64,000 bases of DNA, from positions 9,889 to 73,888 of the forward strand of contig CBIFVZ010000010.1 in assembly GCA_966185765.1 (NCBI GenBank), in the 5' to 3' direction. Shown in pieces: positions 9,811 to 18,727 of the stretch. The position numbers and the translations under genes were made by a program. Position 1 is the stretch's first letter; each line of letters opens with the position of its first letter. This DNA is from CBIFVZ01 sp966185765. GTDB taxonomy: Bacteria > Pseudomonadota > Gammaproteobacteria > Enterobacterales > Enterobacteriaceae. The notes under the pieces are model-generated. The model ran no database searches and was not told the origin of the DNA. It saw only the letters and a program-made list of their open reading frames with translations.

Positions 9811-10152
9811 ATGCGAATATTCGTTTATGGCAGTTTACGGCGCAAACAGGGCAACAGCCACTGGATGACTAATGCTCTGTTGCTCGGAGAGCACCGTGAA
9901 CAGGGTTACCAGCTCTACAGTCTTGGACATTACCCTGGCGCTGTGCCGGGGAATGGTTCGGTTAACGGTGAGGTCTACCGCATCGATGCCAGCACGCTGG
10001 CAGAGTTGGACGCGCTGCGCACTAAAGGCGGGGAGTATCAGCGCAGGCTGATTCAGACGCCTTATGGTAGCGCGTGGATGTATGTGTATCAGCGCCCGGT
10101 TGACAGTCTGGTGCCGATTGACAGCGGTGACTGGCTGGATCGCCAGGCGTAA
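9811..10152 (+). CDS. ytfP: YtfP, gamma-glutamylcyclotransferase-fold protein
   Basis: This 113-residue cytosolic protein belongs to the GGCT/AIG2-like family. The N-terminal FVYGSLR motif forms the substrate loop of this fold, and the conserved acidic position is probably in LAELDAL. The E. coli protein has a known structure but no proven substrate. It is the last gene of the tamAB operon, starting 2 bases after the tamB stop. That arrangement is conserved in enterobacteria and suggests co-regulation rather than a known shared function. Confidence 0.93.
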   Translation: MRIFVYGSLRRKQGNSHWMTNALLLGEHREQGYQLYSLGHYPGAVPGNGSVNGEVYRIDASTLAELDALRTKGGEYQRRLIQTPYGSAWMYVYQRPVDSLVPIDSGDWLDRQA

Positions 10153-10171
10153 GCCCATCGTCTGGAAAATG

Positions 10172-10201
10172 AAAACAACCACGCTTCGGCGTGGTTGTTT
10201 T
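10172..10201 (+). terminator. Rho-independent terminator of tamAB-ytfP
   Basis: A 13-bp perfect stem with a TTCG tetraloop (loop 10185-10188) is followed by an unbroken T run to 10205. It lies 19 bases after the ytfP stop. Confidence 0.95.
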
Positions 10202-10272
10202 TTTTATGGGTGTGGGAGGGCGTCATCATGTCACAGTGAACAGCGCTTGTCCGGCATGCCAGCGCCATAAAA

Positions 10273-10302
10273 AATGCCGGCCCGCTTTTGCGTTCCGGCA
10301 TT
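10273..10302 (-). terminator. Rho-independent terminator of ppa
   Basis: An 8-bp stem (AATGCCGG / CCGGCATT) with a 14-base loop is followed on the minus strand by TTTTTTAT. It lies 35 bases beyond the ppa stop. Confidence 0.88.
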
Positions 10303-10337
10303 CATCGCCCGCAGGCGCATGTAGAGTGTTGCGAAAA

Positions 10338-10868
10338 TTACTTCTTCGCTGCGCGCTCGAAAGAGGACAGGATTTCAGCTTTCGCGGCTTCGGCGTTATC
10401 CCAGCCGTCAACCTTCACCCATTTGCCTTTTTCCAGATCTTTGTAGTGTTCAAAGAAGTGGGTGATCTGTGCTTTCAGCAGTTCCGGCAGGTCGTTCACA
10501 TCTTTAATGTGATCGTACTCTTTGCTGAGCTTGGTGTGCGGTACGGCAACCAGCTTCGCGTCTTCACCAGACTCGTCAGTCATCTTCAGTACGCCAACCG
10601 GACGGCAGCGGATAACAGAACCCGGCTGCAGCGGGTACGGGGTCGGGACCAGCACGTCAACCGGGTCACCGTCCAGAGACAGCGTGTGGTTGATGTAACC
10701 GTAGTTGCACGGATAAAACATTGCGGTAGACATAAAGCGGTCTACAAACAGCGCGCCGCTGTCTTTGTCGACTTCGTATTTGATGGGGTCGGCGTTAGCC
10801 GGGATCTCGATAACAACGTAGATATCTTCCGGCAGATCTTTGCCCGCAGGAACGTTCAGTAAGCTCAT
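10338..10868 (-). CDS. ppa: Inorganic pyrophosphatase (family I)
   Basis: Ppa hydrolyses pyrophosphate to phosphate, pulling biosynthetic reactions forward; it is essential in E. coli. The product is 176 residues, the same length as E. coli, and nearly identical. It contains the PCNYGYI and DGDPVDVLVPTP motifs that hold the catalytic aspartates and Mg2+. The frame is open for 19 more codons, but MSLLNVPAG at 10868 is the conserved N-terminus, preceded by AAGGAATC. In E. coli it is followed by ytfQRT-yjfF; here only a fragment of yjfF remains. Confidence 0.98.
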   Translation of the reverse strand: MSLLNVPAGKDLPEDIYVVIEIPANADPIKYEVDKDSGALFVDRFMSTAMFYPCNYGYINHTLSLDGDPVDVLVPTPYPLQPGSVIRCRPVGVLKMTDESGEDAKLVAVPHTKLSKEYDHIKDVNDLPELLKAQITHFFEHYKDLEKGKWVKVDGWDNAEAAKAEILSSFERAAKK

Positions 10869-10993
10869 GTTTGATTCCTTAAACTGTGTGGCAAACAAGT
10901 GCCGCACATTATAGCCAGGACACACGATAAAAGTCTTTGCCTGATTTTCATGGTACAGCCTGTATCTGTGGTTTCAGCGCACTCTGAGTAGCG

Positions 10994-11550
10994 CGGAAAA
11001 TCCCGGCGTTTATCATCACGCTTGCCGGGATGTTTTTCCTGCGTGGCATCAGTTTCTTGCTTTCTGAAGCGTCGCTTCCCATTAACCACCCGCTGTACAA
11101 CACGTTGTCAGTACTGGCGTGGCGGATGCCCGGCGGTGGGCGACTGAGCGCGATTGCGGTATTGATGCTGATGGTAGTGGTTCTGGGTATTTTTCTGGCG
11201 CACCGTACCTGGTTTGCAATCAGGTCTACGCCATCGGCGGTAACGCAGTTTCGGCAAGTCTGATGGGCATTAACACGCGTGGCACGATTGTGCGTGTTTA
11301 TATGCTCTCAAGCGGGTTGGCTGCGCTGGCAGGCATTGTGTTTTCGGTTTATACCTCGGCGGGTTATGCGCGGGTGGGTGTTGGCGTGGAGATGGACGCG
11401 ATTGCTTCGGTCGTGATTGGCGGCACGCTAAGCTCCTGGTGGACGCGCATTGCCATTGGTGTGCTGTTGTTTATTGCGTTACAGCGGGGGCTGACGCTGT
11501 TGTGGGAATCGCGACAACATGCCCGGGTAACGCGGGGGGTGGAGAAATAA
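10994..11550 (+). pseudogene. yjfF: Remnant of yjfF, galactofuranose ABC transporter permease
   Basis: Homology to the C-terminal half of YjfF, as I recall the E. coli protein, begins abruptly at 10994 (RKIPAFIITLAGMFFLRG). It runs in one frame to about 11214 (IFLAHRTWF), then continues one frame over (NQVYAIGGNA...). A single-base deletion in TTTGGCAAT, now TTTGCAAT, explains the shift. A second lesion joins IASVVIGGT directly to LSSWW, removing about 30 codons. The gene has no start, so the promoter-proximal half and all of ytfQ, ytfR and ytfT are gone. No functional product is expected. Confidence 0.88.
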
Positions 11551-11574
11551 CACGCCTTCCGTGGCGAGCGGGCC

Positions 11575-11913
11575 TCAGCTGGCGTTCTGGATGAGCAGAA
11601 CAATGAAAAAACCCAGCAGCAAAATCAGTATCAGCCAGGACATCTGATAAAAAACGTGTCGGTTAGATAACAGAGCCAGTTTACGCAGCTGTGGCATGGA
11701 ATAACCACGATGAAAGCGGTGAAACGCAATGAGATAGGCGGCACAAAAAATGGGCCAGATAAAGAGCGTCCAGAGCGCCAGCGTTTTTCCTCCGGCCAGC
11801 CACAGACATAATGGAATAGCAAAAAATACCGGAACCGAAATTCTTTCGAGTTTTTTTAGTCTTTCCGTGACAATGGCGTCCTGAGAGTCATAGCGATTGG
11901 TCATTGTCTTCAT
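11575..11913 (-). CDS. Unknown small inner-membrane protein
   Basis: I do not recognise a family. From the ATG at 11913 the product is 112 residues. It has a basic, charged N-terminal stretch (about residues 1-27, rich in K, R and E), then hydrophobic segments near 28-46 and 47-65 and a C-terminal one near 92-109, so two or three membrane spans are likely. The ATG at 11904 is an alternative start, and neither has a good ribosome-binding site. The frame is open a further 24 codons upstream. It sits between the yjfF remnant and an AT-rich gap, where E. coli has no such gene. Confidence 0.45.
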   Translation of the reverse strand: MKTMTNRYDSQDAIVTERLKKLERISVPVFFAIPLCLWLAGGKTLALWTLFIWPIFCAAYLIAFHRFHRGYSMPQLRKLALLSNRHVFYQMSWLILILLLGFFIVLLIQNAS

Positions 11914-11985
11914 ATTACGGGGTCTCAGAGAAACGAAGGGAATATCTATAAATACATCACGGCTGCAAACGTAAATTATTATCAC

Positions 11986-12697
11986 TACAAGATCTCGTTT
12001 GCCGGGCGATATCTGTTATTAGATGACGTACCAGGTTTTGTCATTGTTTGAATCGTGATTTCGGCTTTTTCAGCATTTTCCAGGCCATCAATAAAGCGGC
12101 TCAATATATTGAGAGTATAAATTTACTGTCCGAATGGTAAACGGGAAGGATACTATCACGTAAATGTTATCCGGGTGAACAAAAAGGAGGGTAAAAAAGC
12201 TTTTTTTGCTCTTTTCTTTGATGAAAACCTCCTAAATTCCCGGTAACGTTCCCTGAGAAGTCTATACTTAACGTAACTATTTATAATGTGTTTATATTAA
12301 TAAAGGGAGACAGTCGTTTTTCAACGCTGGCGTCGTAACGCTTTAATTTAAAGATAAAAAGTGAAGGGAATGTTTAGTGCGAAAAAAATGATTGATAAGT
12401 ATGTAGAATATATCTTTTCCTGTTCTTTTGCGGGGAAGCGGCAAATGACACGGGTTTTAGTGTACCTTTTTTCTGTAAGCGTAAAAAAAAGGATATTTCA
12501 GCGGCTATTCTTTTTAGTAATGCTAATTTATTCGTCCGGTATAAAAAGATCTATCGTCGCTATATGGCGACAGTTTTGCTGTACACTATATATCCGTCAC
12601 CGCGTGACGCAGAGATTAAATATTAATAATTCTGTAGGTTGTTGACTACGCAGTTTATCAAAAATTACAGGAATGCCTGGCGGGTTGTCGCAATAAT
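11986..12697. other. AT-rich intergenic region with nested palindromes, no firm gene
   Basis: This stretch of about 700 bp is markedly more AT-rich than its surroundings. An AGGAGG/CCTCCT inverted pair (12185-12190 and 12228-12233) encloses the palindrome AAAAAAGCTTTTTT (12193-12206). A TATAAT hexamer lies at 12282-12287. Two short hairpins (GTCGC/GCGAC and GTCAC/GTGAC) lie within about 12553-12609. A GTG-initiated frame at 12361-12645 (94 codons) has no good ribosome-binding site and no recognisable family. The fbp promoter does not lie here, because fbp is read leftward and ends in this gap. Confidence 0.4.
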
Positions 12698-12719
12698 GCC
12701 CCGAAGGGTTATTCGGGGC
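12698..12719 (-). terminator. Probable terminator of fbp
   Basis: An 8-bp stem (GCCCCGAA / TTCGGGGC) with a 6-base loop starts 8 bases beyond the fbp stop. The T tract on the minus strand is short and interrupted (ATTATTG), so termination may be partial. Confidence 0.65.
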
Positions 12720-12727
12720 GAGAACGA

Positions 12728-13726
12728 TTAATCGTCTGGATTTTCGCGGATGAAGCGCTCTACGTCGTCAACCATGTGGTCGGAACCAACAAAGAACGAA
12801 CGGCGCTGGTGTAGCGTGTCCGGCACAATATCGAGTATGCGTTGGGTTCCGTCACTTGCCTTGCCGCCGGCTTGCTCAGCAAGAAACGCCATCGGGTTGC
12901 ACTCATACAGCAGACGCAGTTTGCCCTCAGGGTGGCTGGCCGTGCTGGGGTACAGATAGATGCCGCCCTTAAGCAAGTTGCGGTGGAAGTCCGCCACCAG
13001 TGAGCCAATATAGCGTGAGGTGTAGGGGCGGTGGGTCGCCTGGTCCTCTTCCTGGCAGAATTTGAGGTACTTTTTCACGCCCTGTGGGAAGCGAATGTAG
13101 TTGCCCTCGTTAATGGAGTACATTTTACCCTGCGCGGGGAAGCGCATACGCTCCTGGCTCAGGCAGAATACGCCGAGCGACGGATCATATGTAAAAGCGT
13201 GTACGCCACAGCCAGTGGTGTAGACCAGCATGGTTGATGAGCCATACACCACGTAACCTGCCGCGACCTGTTTATTGCCCGGTTGCAGGAAGTCTTCCAT
13301 CGTTACCGGCATACCGACGGGTGTCACGCGGCGGTAAATCGAGAAAATAGTGCCGACAGAGACGTTAACGTCGATATTGGAAGAGCCGTCCAGCGGATCC
13401 ATCAACACAACATACTTAGCGTGCTCGCAGCCTTCAAAGACCACGATTCCGTCTTCTTCTTCTGACGCGATACCGGCCACTATGTCGCGCGCTTTCAGCG
13501 CGGCCTTGAGTTTTTCGTTGGCAAACAGATCGAGTTTCTGTTGCACCTCTCCCTGTACGTTTTCTGCACCGCTGGCACCGAGGATATCCACCAGGCCTGC
13601 TTTATTGATGTCGCGATGGATGATTTTCGCGCCGAGCTTTATCGCTGAGAGCAGCGCTGTTAGCTCACCGGTAGCGTGTGAGAACTCGTGCTGCTTTTCG
13701 ACAATAAATTCACCTAACGTCTTCAT
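12728..13726 (-). CDS. fbp: Fructose-1,6-bisphosphatase class I
   Basis: Fbp makes fructose-6-phosphate from fructose-1,6-bisphosphate, the committed step of gluconeogenesis; in E. coli it is inhibited by AMP. The 332-residue product matches E. coli in length and almost every residue, including the metal-binding DPLDGSSNID motif and the EEED segment. It diverges from mpl over 174 bp, as in E. coli. Confidence 0.98.
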   Translation of the reverse strand: MKTLGEFIVEKQHEFSHATGELTALLSAIKLGAKIIHRDINKAGLVDILGASGAENVQGEVQQKLDLFANEKLKAALKARDIVAGIASEEEDGIVVFEGCEHAKYVVLMDPLDGSSNIDVNVSVGTIFSIYRRVTPVGMPVTMEDFLQPGNKQVAAGYVVYGSSTMLVYTTGCGVHAFTYDPSLGVFCLSQERMRFPAQGKMYSINEGNYIRFPQGVKKYLKFCQEEDQATHRPYTSRYIGSLVADFHRNLLKGGIYLYPSTASHPEGKLRLLYECNPMAFLAEQAGGKASDGTQRILDIVPDTLHQRRSFFVGSDHMVDDVERFIRENPDD

Positions 13727-13900
13727 AAGACTTTCCCTGCATCCGCATTATTGGAAAAAACCGGTAACAAGCTTAACAAAAATGTAAACCCTTGCGCTCA
13801 GGTGAATCGCGCCAGCAAATGACAGAAAAAGCCGAAAGGGCGTGGCCCCCCTCTTAACATACAGGTAGAATGTGCGCCGAACTTACCAGGGGTAGTAATT

Positions 13901-15268
13901 ATGCGTATTCATATTCTGGGGATCTGCGGCACCTTTATGGGCGGTCTGGCCATACTGGCCCGCCAGCTCGGTCACGAGGTCACGGGTTCAGATGACAATG
14001 TCTATCCACCGATGAGCACACTGCTGGAGCAGCAGGGCATCAGTCTCATTGCAGGTTACGACCCCGCTCAGCTTGAGCCGCGTCCAGACCTGGTCATTAT
14101 CGGCAATGCTATGACGCGCGGTAATCCCTGCGTGGAAGCGGTGCTTGAGCAGAGTATTCCTTACGTATCCGGACCGCAGTGGCTGCACGACTTTGTGCTG
14201 CGCGAGCGCTGGGTGGTTGCCATTGCCGGAACACACGGCAAAACCACCACCGCCGGTATGGCGACCTGGATTCTGGAACAGTGCGGCTATGAGCCGGGCT
14301 TTGTTATCGGCGGCGTGCCGGGCAACTTTGACGTGTCTGCCCGTCTGGGCAACAGCCCGTTCTTTGTCATTGAAGCCGACGAATATGACTGCGCGTTCTT
14401 CGACAAACGTTCCAAGTTTGTCCATTACTGCCCGCGCACGCTGGTACTCAACAACCTTGAGTTTGACCACGCGGATATTTTTGACGACCTGAAGGCCATT
14501 CAGAAGCAGTTCCATCACCTGGTGCGTATCGTACCGGGGCAGGGGCGCATCATCTGGCCTGAAAGCGATGCCAATCTCAAGCAGGTGCTCGGTATGGGCT
14601 GCTGGAGCGAGCAGGAACTCACGGGTGAACAGGGCCACTGGCAGGCGAAGAAGCTTTCCAATGACGCCGCGAACTGGGAAGTCTGGCTCGACGGCGAATG
14701 CGTAGGCGAGGTGAACTGGGCGTTAGTGGGCGAGCACAACATGCACAATGGCCTGATGGCGATTGCCGCCGCGCGCCACGTGGGCGTAACGCCTGCGGAC
14801 GCGGCAAAGGCGCTGGGCAGTTTTATCAACGCCCGCCGCCGCCTGGAGCTGCGCGGTGAAGCAAACGGTGTGGCGGTGTACGACGATTTTGCCCATCACC
14901 CGACAGCGATTCTTGCCACGCTCGCCGCACTACGCGGTAAAGTGGGCGGCACCGCGCGCATTCTGGCGGTGCTGGAGCCACGCTCTAACACCATGAAAAT
15001 GGGCGTGAGTAAAGACGATCTGGCGCCGTCGCTGGGCCGTGCTGACGAAGTGTTTTTGCTACAGCCACAGCATATTCCCTGGCAGGTTGCTGAAGTGGCG
15101 GACGCCTGTATTCAGCCTGCTCACTGGAGCGCCGACCTCGACGCGCTGGTGGAGATGATTGTGAAGTCCGCTCAGCCGGGCGACAACATTCTTGTCATGA
15201 GTAATGGCGGCTTTGGCGGGATTCATCAAAAATTACTGGATGCCCTGGCCAAAAAAGCCCAGTGCTGA
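13901..15268 (+). CDS. mpl: UDP-N-acetylmuramate:L-alanyl-gamma-D-glutamyl-meso-diaminopimelate ligase
   Basis: Mpl ligates the recycled murein tripeptide to UDP-MurNAc, feeding peptidoglycan recycling in the cytosol. The 455-residue product has the Mur-ligase ATP loop GTHGKTTTAGM (about residues 112-122), the central DxxEFDHADIF region and the C-terminal YDDFAHHPTA motif. It is terminated by the hairpin at 15293-15318. In E. coli the next gene is yjgA; here about 6.7 kb is inserted first. Confidence 0.97.
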   Translation: MRIHILGICGTFMGGLAILARQLGHEVTGSDDNVYPPMSTLLEQQGISLIAGYDPAQLEPRPDLVIIGNAMTRGNPCVEAVLEQSIPYVSGPQWLHDFVLRERWVVAIAGTHGKTTTAGMATWILEQCGYEPGFVIGGVPGNFDVSARLGNSPFFVIEADEYDCAFFDKRSKFVHYCPRTLVLNNLEFDHADIFDDLKAIQKQFHHLVRIVPGQGRIIWPESDANLKQVLGMGCWSEQELTGEQGHWQAKKLSNDAANWEVWLDGECVGEVNWALVGEHNMHNGLMAIAAARHVGVTPADAAKALGSFINARRRLELRGEANGVAVYDDFAHHPTAILATLAALRGKVGGTARILAVLEPRSNTMKMGVSKDDLAPSLGRADEVFLLQPQHIPWQVAEVADACIQPAHWSADLDALVEMIVKSAQPGDNILVMSNGGFGGIHQKLLDALAKKAQC

Positions 15269-15292
15269 TGCAGTGAATTTGCTTTAATTCGC

Positions 15293-15318
15293 AGCCAGCC
15301 AGGGCAACCCGGCTGGCT
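15293..15318 (+). terminator. Rho-independent terminator of mpl
   Basis: An 8-bp stem (AGCCAGCC / GGCTGGCT) with a 10-base loop is followed by TTTTT. It lies 24 bases after the mpl stop. Confidence 0.9.
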
Positions 15319-15359
15319 TTTTTACAAGTGTATTTCTGATGCAGCATGGAACCACGCGA

Positions 15360-17090
15360 ATGAAAAAAGATGTGCTGAACCCGGATGTGATTTACCACAA
15401 CGGGAAAATCTACACGGCGGACAGCGCTGACAGCTTCTGTCAGGCGCTGGCGATAAAAGACGGCTGGATTGTTGCTGTCGGCACGAACCAGGATGTGCTG
15501 GCACTCGCCGGACAACAGACTCAGTTAATCGACCTTGACCAGAAGGTAATGTTGCCGGGGCTTATCGACAGCCATATGCATCCGTTCTGGGGCGGCAAGC
15601 AACTGCGCGGTTGCCAGCTTGATTACGCGGCACTGACGGTTGAGCAAACGCTGGAGAAGATTCAGGCACATCTGGACCGCGACCCGCTAAAAGAAGCCGA
15701 CGACTGGCTTTCTGTGCGTGCATGGCAGCGTCAGGCGATGATGCCAGTGGGCGCGGACATGAGCCGTAAGGCGCTTGATACCCTTAACACCCGCCGCCCG
15801 GTGGTGCTGTTCTCAAACGACTGCCATACGCTTGCCGCCAACAGCCGTGCGCTGGAAATGCTGGGCATTGACGAAAACACGCCGGTGCCTGCCGACGGCC
15901 AGATTGGTCGCGATGAAGACGGCCGCCTGAACGGGATACTCGAAGATGCGCCGGCAATGCGCGCCTTTGACAGTATTCCCACCGGTACGCCGGAGCAGTG
16001 CGTGCTGATTGCCCGCCATGTGCAGCAGGTGCTTAACGAGCAGGGCGTCACGACCGTGATGGATACCCGCGTTTATGATGAGCAGTTGATTGCTTTTAAC
16101 GCCCTGCGCGAGCGCGGCGAGCTGACGCTGCGCGTATGTGGCGCGAAAGAAATCACGCCAGACAGCGTTGACGGCCCGGCAGACGCCGCCCGTGCGCTGG
16201 ATGAGATTGTGGCGTTTAACCAGCAGTGGAACGATCCCCAGTGGGGACCGCAACCGGGCTTTGGCCTGAGCCACGTCAAATTCTTTGTTGACGGCGTGCT
16301 GCAACCGCCGACGATGACGGCCTCCCTGCTCCAGCCGTATCGCGAAAATGTCGGGACGCACGAGCAGCCGGACTGGCAGCCTTCCGATCGCTACGGCGAC
16401 CTGTATTTCACCCAGCCGGTATTTGAAGCGCTGATTCACGAATGCGGGCGTACCGGTGTACATCCGCATATGCATACCGTGGCGGAAGGGGCGATTGAAA
16501 TGACCCTCAACGCGCTGGAGAAAATGCGTGCGGCATTTCCGGGTAAAGACGTGCGTCCGGGGCTTGCGCACAATGAACTGGCGGCAGCCAGCCACTACGC
16601 GCGTTTTGCAAGCCTGGGGGCGGCTGCGGTGCTGTCCTATCAGTGGGCCGGGCTGCCGGCGGTATTGATTGATGAAGAGCGCGCCATGCTCGGCGAAGAC
16701 CGTTTCCCGCATCTGGAGCCGCAGGGCCGTTTTCTGGATGCTGGCGCGCGTATCGCTTACGGCAGCGACTGGCCTATCGACAGACTGGATGAGTGGTACA
16801 ACCTGCAAATCGCCATGACGCGCTGTGCCTGGGACAGTGAAGGCAACCCGGCTGGCCCGCGTCTGGATAACGACAGAAACCTCACGCTCATCGAAGTGCT
16901 GCGCTCGGCGACCATTGACGCGGCCTGGATGATTGCCCGTGACCATGAAATTGGTTCGCTGGAGCCGGGTAAGCTTGCAGACCTGATCGTGCTCAAAAAC
17001 GATATTTTCAACGAACCGCCAGAGCAGTTATTTAAAACGCAGGTCGCGTGCACCGTGATCGGCGGCAAGGTTGTCTGGCAGTCGCAGTAA
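15360..17090 (+). CDS. Amidohydrolase family 3 (YtcJ-like) metal-dependent hydrolase
   Basis: The 576-residue product is a cytosolic amidohydrolase of the YtcJ/exoenzyme-regulatory-protein group, whose members hydrolyse amides, carbamates or esters. Metal ligands expected for the fold are visible: DSHMHPF (His72, His74), a lysine in LSHVKFF, histidines in HPHMHT and the late aspartate in YGSDWPID. The substrate cannot be read from sequence. The ATG at 15360 is chosen because conserved sequence begins just after it; an ATG at 15339 is possible, and neither has a clear ribosome-binding site. A permease gene follows 236 bp downstream on the same strand, suggesting uptake and hydrolysis of one compound. 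Confidence 0.85.
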   Translation: MKKDVLNPDVIYHNGKIYTADSADSFCQALAIKDGWIVAVGTNQDVLALAGQQTQLIDLDQKVMLPGLIDSHMHPFWGGKQLRGCQLDYAALTVEQTLEKIQAHLDRDPLKEADDWLSVRAWQRQAMMPVGADMSRKALDTLNTRRPVVLFSNDCHTLAANSRALEMLGIDENTPVPADGQIGRDEDGRLNGILEDAPAMRAFDSIPTGTPEQCVLIARHVQQVLNEQGVTTVMDTRVYDEQLIAFNALRERGELTLRVCGAKEITPDSVDGPADAARALDEIVAFNQQWNDPQWGPQPGFGLSHVKFFVDGVLQPPTMTASLLQPYRENVGTHEQPDWQPSDRYGDLYFTQPVFEALIHECGRTGVHPHMHTVAEGAIEMTLNALEKMRAAFPGKDVRPGLAHNELAAASHYARFASLGAAAVLSYQWAGLPAVLIDEERAMLGEDRFPHLEPQGRFLDAGARIAYGSDWPIDRLDEWYNLQIAMTRCAWDSEGNPAGPRLDNDRNLTLIEVLRSATIDAAWMIARDHEIGSLEPGKLADLIVLKNDIFNEPPEQLFKTQVACTVIGGKVVWQSQ

Positions 17091-17326
17091 CGCAAACGGG
17101 GCCTGAATGTTAAATGCATTCAGGCCTTATTAATTAACTGTTAATCGTTGCAATGAATGACTAATGGATAATCTTATTTAACCGCACAGGCGGCGGCTTT
17201 TTGCGTCAAGTGCGGGTATTATCCGTCCCACTTTTTCGGGAGCGCGTAAATCGCGGTTCCTTTTGCTGCCTGCGGGCGGCGTGTACACAGCGGTGCCTTG
17301 TGCTGCATCAGGAGATGATACGGGAA

Positions 17327-18670
17327 ATGCCACAAACAAATCAGTTGCGTAGAGTTCTTAAAACCCCGGCTCTGGTCGCTTTCGGCCTGGCCTATATGGT
17401 GCCTCTTGGCGTATTCACCACCTACGGCCAGGTCACTGTACTCAGTGAAGGCCATCTGCCGGTGGCGTATTTGCTGACAATCATCACCATCCTTTTTACT
17501 GCCCTGAGCTATTGCCGGATGACCAGCGCGCTGCCGCTGGCAGGGTCGGCGTACTCTTATGTGCAGCGCTGCTTTGGCGGCAAGATGGGGTTTCTGGTTG
17601 GCTGGGCGCAGATACTCGACTATCTGTTCCTGCCTATTCTGAATTACCTGGTTTTAGGGATCTTTTTGCATGAGGCGTTCCCGGCTATTCCTGCCGCCGT
17701 CTTTGTTCTGGGATCGATTGTTTCGGTAAGCCTGCTGAATATTCTCGGCGTGCGCCTGCTGACCTCGGTGAACTTCACGCTGATTGCCGCACAGATGGTG
17801 TTTATCGTACTGTTTATCGCACTGTCGTTCAGTCAGGCGGATCTCAGCCCGGAGGCGCTGCTGCGACCGATTATGGTGAATGCAGGCCATCTTAGCGGCT
17901 TGTTTGCAGGGGCTGCGGTGCTGTGTCTGGCGTTTCTCGGTTTTGACGCCATCGCGACGATGGCTGAAGAGGCCGACGATGCGAAGCGCACGCTGCCGCG
18001 CGCCATCCTGATTACCGTGGTACTGGCTGGTGGCATCTTCATGGCAGTCTCTTACGCCGCACATCTGATTTACCCGGACTGGCAGTCGCTTATTCCGATT
18101 CAGGACACCGCAAGCCTTGCCGTGTCTGAAAAAGCGGGCGGTAAGTGGATGTATAACTTCTTCCTCGCCGCTTACCTGACCGGTGTGTATGCCTCGGCCA
18201 TGACTGCCCAGACCGGTGTGTCGCGCATTTTCTATGCGATGGGGCGTGAAGGCGTGCTGCCACATAAGGTGTTCTACCATTTGCACACGCGCTTTCACAC
18301 GCCGTACCGCGCTATCATCTTTGTGGCCGTGGTGTCACTGATTGCGCTGTTTATCAGCCTGGAGCTGGTGGTTTCAATGATTAGCTTCGGCGCGTTGGTG
18401 GCCTTCACCTTTGTGAACCTGAGCGTGATTAAACACTTCCTTATCAACCAGAAACGTCGTGGTGCTAAAGCCCTGTTTAACTATGGCCTGCTGCCGACGA
18501 TGGGGGTGATTATGTCGGTGTGGCTGTGGCTGAACCTGTCAGAAGATGCACTGATTGTGGGCCTGGTCTGGCTGGCGGTTGGCGTTATCTGGCTTCTGTG
18601 CCTGACTCGCGGTCTGCGTAAAGACCCGCCAGCGGTCGCGCACGATGATATTGCCCACCTGATTGACTAA
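17327..18670 (+). CDS. APC-superfamily amino acid/polyamine permease (PlaP/PuuP-like)
   Basis: This 447-residue protein has about 12 hydrophobic spans and matches the family of E. coli PlaP and PuuP (putrescine importers). Shared features include FGLAYMVPLGVF near the N-terminus, LSY..ALPLAGSAYSYVQ, the helix 6 to 7 block FLGFDAIATMAEEADDAKRTLPRAI, and SFGALVAFTFVNLSVI. The ATG at 17327 fits the family N-terminus; AGGAG lies 12 bases upstream. The ATG at 17315 abuts that site and is less likely. Whether the substrate is a polyamine, an amino acid or the amidohydrolase's substrate is open. Confidence 0.85.
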   Translation: MPQTNQLRRVLKTPALVAFGLAYMVPLGVFTTYGQVTVLSEGHLPVAYLLTIITILFTALSYCRMTSALPLAGSAYSYVQRCFGGKMGFLVGWAQILDYLFLPILNYLVLGIFLHEAFPAIPAAVFVLGSIVSVSLLNILGVRLLTSVNFTLIAAQMVFIVLFIALSFSQADLSPEALLRPIMVNAGHLSGLFAGAAVLCLAFLGFDAIATMAEEADDAKRTLPRAILITVVLAGGIFMAVSYAAHLIYPDWQSLIPIQDTASLAVSEKAGGKWMYNFFLAAYLTGVYASAMTAQTGVSRIFYAMGREGVLPHKVFYHLHTRFHTPYRAIIFVAVVSLIALFISLELVVSMISFGALVAFTFVNLSVIKHFLINQKRRGAKALFNYGLLPTMGVIMSVWLWLNLSEDALIVGLVWLAVGVIWLLCLTRGLRKDPPAVAHDDIAHLID

Positions 18671-18683
18671 GTCTTAACCCTCT

Positions 18684-18707
18684 AACCTGCTCCAGCCGGA
18701 GCAGGTT
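18684..18707 (+). terminator. Rho-independent terminator of the permease gene
   Basis: A 10-bp perfect stem (AACCTGCTCC / GGAGCAGGTT) with an AGCC loop is followed by ATTTTTT, 13 bases after the permease stop. Confidence 0.93.
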
Positions 18708-18727
18708 ATTTTTTGTGGCAGGACGAG

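Noticed and set aside
12361..12645. 94-codon GTG-initiated frame in the AT-rich gap
   Set aside because: No proper ribosome-binding site, no family resemblance, and low-complexity hydrophobic/basic content expected from AT-rich DNA.
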